This document shows, piece by piece, positions 46,010 to 49,269 of a stretch of 49,269 bases of DNA (position 1 is its first letter; each line of letters opens with the position of its first letter). A program made the translations under genes and the position numbers. The stretch covers positions 1-49,269 of the forward strand of contig JBBROA010000017.1 of the NCBI GenBank assembly GCA_038229875.1. Reading direction: 5' to 3'. The notes under the pieces are model-generated. The model made no database searches. It was given only the letters and a program-made list of their open reading frames with translations, and had not been told where the DNA came from. The stretch comes from JALYUA01 sp038229875. GTDB taxonomy: Bacteria > Acidobacteriota > Thermoanaerobaculia > UBA5066 > Gp7-AA6.

Positions 46010-46761
46010 GCGACGCCGTTCGCGTCCTGATCGTCGACGACGAGGAGCCCGCCCGCCTCCTTCTCCGGGAGATCCTCGCCGCGGAGCCCGGTGTCGAGAT
46101 CGTCGGCGAGGCGGAGAACGGCTTCGAAGCGGTGCGCGCCGCGTCCGAGTGCCGGCCCGACATCGCCTTCCTCGACATCGAGATGCCGAAGTTAAACGGC
46201 TTCGAAGTGGCGGAGCTTTTGGCGCCGGAAGTCGCCGTGGTCTTCGTAACCGCTTACGACCAGTGGGCGCTGAAGGCCTTCGAGATCCACGCCGCGGACT
46301 ACGTCCTCAAGCCCTACCGGGCGGAGCGCCTGCGCGAGGCGCTCGCCCGCGCGAGCAGCCGGAGGGCCGGCGGCGCCCCGGCGGTTGATCCGGCCGCGGT
46401 CTCGAAATCGGCGCGGCCCGCCGGAAGTTTCGCCGAACGCATCGTGGTGCGGGACGGCCCGAAGGTGCACGTCATCCCCGTTGACCGCGTCGACTGCCTC
46501 GAAGCGCAGGACGACTACGTCGCGGTCCGCAGCCAGGGGAAGAAGTTTCTGAAGCTTCAGACGCTGGCGTCTCTGGCCGAGACGCTCGACCCCGCCCGAT
46601 TCCTCCGCGTCCACCGGTCGTACGTGGTCAACCTGGACCGACTGCGCTCGATCGAGCTCTACGCGAAAAACAGCCACGTGGCGCTCCTCGCCGACGGTTC
46701 CCGGATCCCGATCTCGCGCGAAGGCCACGCCAGGCTGGCCGCCCTGCTGGACCGGAGGTAG
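46006..46761 (+). CDS. LytTR-family response regulator
   Basis: 251 residues. The receiver domain has the acidic pair D11/D12, the phosphorylated D57 in IAFLDIEMPKLNGFE, T in VFVTAYD and K in YVLKPY. The LytTR DNA-binding domain (about 145-250) contains IVVRDGPKVHVIPVDRVDCLEAQDDYV and RFLRVHRSYVVNLDRL. It would act on promoters with paired LytTR half-sites; such a pair lies before the first gene of this operon, suggesting autoregulation. GTG at 46006 overlaps the kinase stop. Confidence 0.95.
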   Translation: MSDAVRVLIVDDEEPARLLLREILAAEPGVEIVGEAENGFEAVRAASECRPDIAFLDIEMPKLNGFEVAELLAPEVAVVFVTAYDQWALKAFEIHAADYVLKPYRAERLREALARASSRRAGGAPAVDPAAVSKSARPAGSFAERIVVRDGPKVHVIPVDRVDCLEAQDDYVAVRSQGKKFLKLQTLASLAETLDPARFLRVHRSYVVNLDRLRSIELYAKNSHVALLADGSRIPISREGHARLAALLDRR

Positions 46762-46813
46762 GTACCGGAGAGGCTGGCGGCTCGGCGTGCTAGCGTTCCC
46801 GAAGGAGGAGCGC

Positions 46814-47446
46814 ATGTCGGACACGGAATTCCCGTTCGAGCCGACAACGCCGACAACGCCGACAACGTCGGCGATCCCGGCGCCGGAACTTCCCGTGCCT
46901 CCGCCAGCCGCCGCGGTTCCCGTGACGGTGCCAGCGGTTGCCGTCCCGGCGGTCTCGTATGCCGGCTTCTGGATCCGGGCGGTGGCCGCGCTGATCGACT
47001 GCCTGATCGTTCTGCTCCTCTGGTTCGCGACGGACGTCATGATCCGCCTCGCCGCCGGTGTCCCGATCTCCCCGATCTGGAAAGAAAGCTCCGGCGCCAC
47101 GATCGGCCTGAACTGCGCCGAGAACTTCGTCGAGCTCGTCGTCTGGTGGCTCTACGTCGCGCTGTCGGAAAGCTCGGCGGCGCAGGCCACGATAGGAAAG
47201 CGCGCCCTGCGGCTGCGTGTGACGGACACGGCGGGCCGCCGCATCTCGTTCGCCCGGGCGAGCTCGCGCAATTTCGGCAAGATCCTCTCGAGCCTGACCC
47301 TTTTCATTGGTTTCGTCATGGCAGCCTTCACCCGCCGCAAACAGGCGCTGCACGACCTGATGGCGGAAACGGTGGTCCTCAAGATCGGCGAGACGCATTC
47401 GAGCCAGGTGCCCGCGGCTCATGCCATCGGGTTTCAAACCCCGTAG
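46814..47446 (+). CDS. RDD-family membrane protein
   Basis: 210 residues. A Thr/Pro/Ala-rich N-terminal tail of about 55 residues precedes an RDD domain: AGFWIRAVAALIDCLIVLLLWF with the Arg and Asp of the name, then GKRALRLRVTDTAGRRISFARASSRNFGKI and a final pair of helices with RKQALHDLMAETVVL. The function of the family is largely unknown; some are linked to ion exchange. A strong GGAGGAG lies before the ATG at 46814. It follows the response regulator by 52 bases and may be its target or the operon's last gene. The cassette array begins after it. Confidence 0.9.
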   Translation: MSDTEFPFEPTTPTTPTTSAIPAPELPVPPPAAAVPVTVPAVAVPAVSYAGFWIRAVAALIDCLIVLLLWFATDVMIRLAAGVPISPIWKESSGATIGLNCAENFVELVVWWLYVALSESSAAQATIGKRALRLRVTDTAGRRISFARASSRNFGKILSSLTLFIGFVMAAFTRRKQALHDLMAETVVLKIGETHSSQVPAAHAIGFQTP

Positions 47447-47815
47447 GAACGAAGGGGTGGCGGGGGCCCGAACGTCTTCGGTTCAGAAACTGCCAGGGAG
47501 TTGCGATGTTGGAAGTGCACAGCTCAAAAAATTCGGCAGCCCGAAATGACAGACGCCAAGCTCTTTCCAGCCTCCGATCTGCGATTTCGCAACATCCTGC
47601 GGCTCTCCGGAACGTTAGGCCGCAGATTTTGTCGCCTAACGTCGGAACCGGAGTTCGTCTCCCGGGGTCTCAAGTGATGGTGCGACGAGAGATCGGCCGC
47701 GCGAACGATGTGAGGTGAAGATGTTTAGGGATGCGCAATCTGCAGCGTTGGCGTCTGGAATTGGCGGCCTAATACATGTTAGGCCGCACGAAGCGACGCA
47801 GTCGGCGATAGGAAT
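47447..47815. other. Left boundary of the cassette array, no confident gene
   Basis: This 369-base stretch lies between the RDD gene and the first clear cassette gene. It holds a core GTTAGGC at 47614-47620, the opposite core GCCTAAC at 47634-47640 and an inverted pair at 47767-47784. A 70-codon frame from 47506 with AGGGAG before it crosses both core sites and shows no family. No integrase gene, attI promoter or convincing terminator is visible. Confidence 0.5.
47634..47784 (+). repeat. Atypical or decayed attC region
   Basis: GCCTAAC at 47634 and GTTAGGC at 47778 could bound one long attC of 151 bases, longer than usual. Alternatively the inner pair GCCTAAT/GTTAGGC at 47767-47784, only four bases apart, is an attC that has lost its central stem. 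The middle does not fold like the three good sites. Confidence 0.4.
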
Positions 47816-48091
47816 ATGTGCAGGGCACTGATCGGCTTGGCGACATTCGGGCAGATCGCGATCGCGTTCCTTCTCGCCGTCACAGATGTCGATATCCCCG
47901 GCGAGGCGCTGTTTGGTTTTGTCCTTGTCGAGTTTGGCTTATGGCTCTTTTATCTTTGGGACATCCGGCAGAATTCCCGCGTGCCAGCTGGTAGGGAACG
48001 GATCTGGTTCTGGGCGATTTTTCTGTTAGGTCCTTTTGCGGAGCCCGTTTACTTCTGGCGATTCAACCGGGGGCATGCGCTCGCATGGTAG
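47816..48091 (+). CDS. Cassette gene: small three-helix membrane protein
   Basis: 91 residues with three hydrophobic segments at about 4-24, 31-48 and 66-82. The last, WFWAIFLLGPFAEPVYFWRF, resembles the PLDc_N-type short membrane domains seen in small proteins of unknown role. AGGA precedes the ATG at 47816. It sits alone in its cassette between the core at 47778 and the attC at 48099, 32 bases after the first. It is visibly richer in A/T than the neighbouring chromosomal genes. Confidence 0.7.
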   Translation: MCRALIGLATFGQIAIAFLLAVTDVDIPGEALFGFVLVEFGLWLFYLWDIRQNSRVPAGRERIWFWAIFLLGPFAEPVYFWRFNRGHALAW

Positions 48092-48098
48092 GCGTGCG

Positions 48099-48168
48099 GC
48101 CTAACATCGCGCTGCAGCCGACGTCGTCGGCTTCGCCGTCGCCGCGGCTGAGCTGTGGGACGTTAGGC
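48099..48168 (+). repeat. attC recombination site 1
   Basis: 70 bases bounded by GCCTAAC (48099-48105) and GTTAGGC (48162-48168). Inner boxes GCTGCAGC and GCTGAGC pair imperfectly, leaving unpaired bases as in true attC hairpins. The centre is GC-rich and self-complementary. It ends the first clear cassette. Confidence 0.9.
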
Positions 48169-48170
48169 CA

Positions 48171-48503
48171 ATGAACTTCCAGCGTATCAACTGGCCCGGG
48201 TATTGGACCGTCGGCACGATCTTCTTGTTGGCTGGGTTGGTCAACCTAGGTTTCATTCCCGGTGTTGGCATTCTCCTGCTCGCTGGGGCATTTCTGGTTT
48301 GGGCGGTGGGGCTGATGATGGGTCGCGCGGCGATAAGGATCTCGCCGGGCGGGCTCTGGGCTGGGCTGGGACTGGCACTGTTGGGTGTTCTCCTCATTTT
48401 CAAGGTCGATCCAGTCTTTGGCGCCGGCGTTCTGCTGGCCGGGCTGGGACTCACCGCTGGTAGCGCGGCTCATCAGTGGTTCCAGAGGGCCCGAGACCGG
48501 TGA
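48171..48503 (+). CDS. Cassette gene: small multi-helix membrane protein
   Basis: 110 residues, with about four hydrophobic helices rich in Gly and Leu (GTIFLLAGLVNLGF, GILLLAGAFLVWAVGLMMG, GLGLALLGVLLIF, GAGVLLAGLGL). The pattern loosely recalls the LiaF-type transmembrane domain encoded 4 kb upstream, but the motif WP is absent and I would not assign it. The ATG at 48171 lies only two bases after the attC core, so translation must rely on the attC sequence or have no leader. The attC of its own cassette starts ten bases after the stop. Confidence 0.75.
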   Translation: MNFQRINWPGYWTVGTIFLLAGLVNLGFIPGVGILLLAGAFLVWAVGLMMGRAAIRISPGGLWAGLGLALLGVLLIFKVDPVFGAGVLLAGLGLTAGSAAHQWFQRARDR

Positions 48504-48513
48504 GGGCTGATTG

Positions 48514-48578
48514 GCCTAACATCGCGCTGCAGCGGACTCGCTCCGCTGCGCGAGCCGCTGAGCTTTGGGACGTTAGGC
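48514..48578 (+). repeat. attC recombination site 2
   Basis: 65 bases from GCCTAAC (48514-48520) to GTTAGGC (48572-48578). The flanks match site 1 and site 3, while the central loop (GGACTCGCTCCGCTGCGCGAG) differs and forms its own short hairpin. A variable centre with conserved ends is the usual attC pattern. Confidence 0.9.
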
Positions 48579-48594
48579 CGCCCGAAGTAATGCC

Positions 48595-48933
48595 ATGACC
48601 GAAGGATTAGCGCCGGCCAAGCCTTGGCGTCTGCGCGCCGACCTCGCCTGGGCTCACGGTCTTTTGTGGGTAGCGACGGCCGGCCGTGGCGGTGATCTCA
48701 AGCGCGACGTTCATCTGTTTCTGGCAGATCGGTACGGACGGCTGGCGGACCACTATGCGAACCGAGGCGCAACCGAAAAGTCCCGGCATTTGTCACTCAA
48801 GTCCAAGTGGCACTACCAGCGTGTTGGCCCCGACGATCCTCCGCGTGCTGTTGCCCTGGCTATGCCGGTACCTAGCTCGCCCCCCGTTGACGCGGTGGCG
48901 ACGCCTCATTTCGACGGGGATGACGTCGCATGA
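48595..48933 (+). CDS. Cassette gene: hypothetical soluble protein
   Basis: 112 residues with no recognised domain. There are no membrane helices or signal peptide. The middle, HLFLADRYGRLADHYANRG, is a likely amphipathic helix followed by a basic HLSLKSKWHYQR patch; the C terminus is Pro/Val/Asp-rich. The ATG at 48595 is 16 bases after the attC core and the next attC starts 13 bases after the stop, which supports a single-gene cassette. No Shine-Dalgarno of note. Confidence 0.65.
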   Translation: MTEGLAPAKPWRLRADLAWAHGLLWVATAGRGGDLKRDVHLFLADRYGRLADHYANRGATEKSRHLSLKSKWHYQRVGPDDPPRAVALAMPVPSSPPVDAVATPHFDGDDVA

Positions 48934-48946
48934 CCGCGGCGACTCG

Positions 48947-49016
48947 GCCTAACATCGCGCTGCAGCCGACGTCGGCGGCTTCGCCGTCGCCGCGGCTGAG
49001 CTTTGGGACGTTAGGC
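48947..49016 (+). repeat. attC recombination site 3
   Basis: 70 bases from GCCTAAC (48947-48953) to GTTAGGC (49010-49016). It differs from site 1 at only a few positions, which suggests that the sites were shaped by one integrase lineage. Confidence 0.9.
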
Positions 49017-49104
49017 GACGCAGGGTGAGTACCTCGCGAATTGGGCTCGTGCCCTTGGAGCCAGACGGCGAGCGGCTCGTCGCGTATCTCGAACGGAGGA
49101 CACC

Positions 49105-49269
49105 ATGGGACTCTTGACCTTCAGTATCAACGTCACCCTGGACGGATGCGTCGACCACCAGGAAGGAATTGCCGACGACGAGACACACGCCTTCTTCACC
49201 CGCCTCATGGACGAGGGCGGGGCGATGCTGTGGGGCCGCGTCACCTACGAGATGATGGAGAGCTACTGG
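49105..49269 (+). CDS. Cassette gene: dihydrofolate reductase/RibD-like protein, N-terminal part
   Basis: The first 55 residues are visible and the gene runs off the right edge. FSINVTLDGCVDHQEG and GGAMLWGRVTYEMMESYW match the N terminus of RibD C-terminal-like (dihydrofolate-reductase-fold) proteins, which are mostly NADPH-linked reductases of unknown substrate. GGAGGA lies five bases before the ATG at 49105. A 30-codon frame from the GTG at 49025, overlapping this start, may be a leader or remnant. Trimethoprim resistance by dfr cassettes should not be inferred, as this is not the DfrA/DfrB sequence type. Confidence 0.82.
   Translation, partial: MGLLTFSINVTLDGCVDHQEGIADDETHAFFTRLMDEGGAMLWGRVTYEMMESYW

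Larger units (their letters stand above)
47614..49269 (+). mobile_element. Integron gene-cassette array without visible integrase
   Basis: Repeated attC sites alternate with short genes all on the plus strand, the form of an integron cassette array. Three complete sites at 48099, 48514 and 48947 share GCCTAACATCGCGCTGCAGC at the left and GACGTTAGGC at the right. Atypical sites lie at 47614 and 47634-47784. Cassette genes begin within about 2-90 bases after each right core. The array continues past the window. No intI gene lies on the left, where attI would be expected. The cassette genes are less GC-rich than the chromosome to their left, consistent with mixed origin. Confidence 0.85.

Noticed and set aside
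47506..47718. 70-codon frame with a fair ribosome site at the array boundary
   Set aside because: It crosses two integron core sites, shows no family, and its Arg/Ser-rich product is what chance would give; kept only as a remark on the boundary region.
49105..49269. Trimethoprim-resistance dfr cassette
   Set aside because: The visible N terminus is of the RibD-C/DHFR-fold reductase type, not DfrA or DfrB, and the gene is incomplete.

Overview
The window is GC-rich bacterial chromosome with dense, same-strand gene runs. Ten gene junctions are four-base ATGA/GTGA/TTGA stop-start overlaps. GT39-like membrane proteins, NHL propellers, a TPR-bearing serine/threonine kinase, LytS/LytTR regulation and a very large secreted propeller protein together suggest an uncultured soil or sediment lineage, most likely Acidobacteriota. 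That placement is inference; there is no rRNA or marker gene to test it.

Layout. (1) 1-14088, minus strand: eight genes reading from a DUF2298 (YYY-type) membrane protein through a GT4 glycosyltransferase, an FkbM methyltransferase, a 1652-residue fusion of GT39-like, DUF2298 and NHL-propeller parts, an NHL lipoprotein, another GT39-like protein, a second NHL lipoprotein and a TIGR03663-type membrane protein that runs off the left edge. It looks like one envelope-glycan module in which NHL propellers are paired with membrane glycosyltransferases, once by direct fusion. (2) 14242-16954, plus: LigD split into phosphoesterase, ligase and polymerase genes in the domain order of one-piece LigD. 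No Ku is in view. (3) 17160-20278, plus: a secreted fibronectin-III-like protein and a PIG-V-like mannosyltransferase. (4) 26764-20275, minus: small membrane protein, TauE/SafE permease, universal stress protein, DUF4442 protein, GT2, ChbG/YdjC deacetylase, methyltransferase and PLP decarboxylase. (5) 26828-28068: a PflX-like radical SAM gene converges on a 59-residue peptide with a double-glycine leader motif. (6) 34426-28160, minus: lipoylated E2 acyltransferase, GT39 protein, lipB, lipA, TonB-like protein and DUF72 protein. The enzymes that attach and build lipoate sit with a protein that needs it. (7) 34544-40615, plus: a 2023-residue exported protein with a Thr/Pro linker, Asp-boxes, twenty NPNVT pentapeptides, Ig-like domains and a seven-repeat kelch propeller. 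(8) 43590-40624, minus: a Ser/Thr kinase with a TPR region. (9) 43737-47446, plus: two LiaF-type membrane proteins, a LytS-type histidine kinase, a LytTR response regulator and an RDD protein, preceded by a direct repeat that fits a LytTR operator.

(10) 47614 to the right edge is an integron gene-cassette array. Three well-formed attC sites separate small plus-strand cassette genes, and older or atypical core sites mark its left end. No integrase is encoded at that left end, so the array looks like a CALIN (attC cluster lacking an integrase), unless intI lies beyond the window.

The strongest leads are the glycosyltransferase/NHL module, the attC array, the NPNVT tract with repeated N-x-T sequons, the split LigD, the LytTR-like operator and the GG-leader peptide beside a radical SAM gene.
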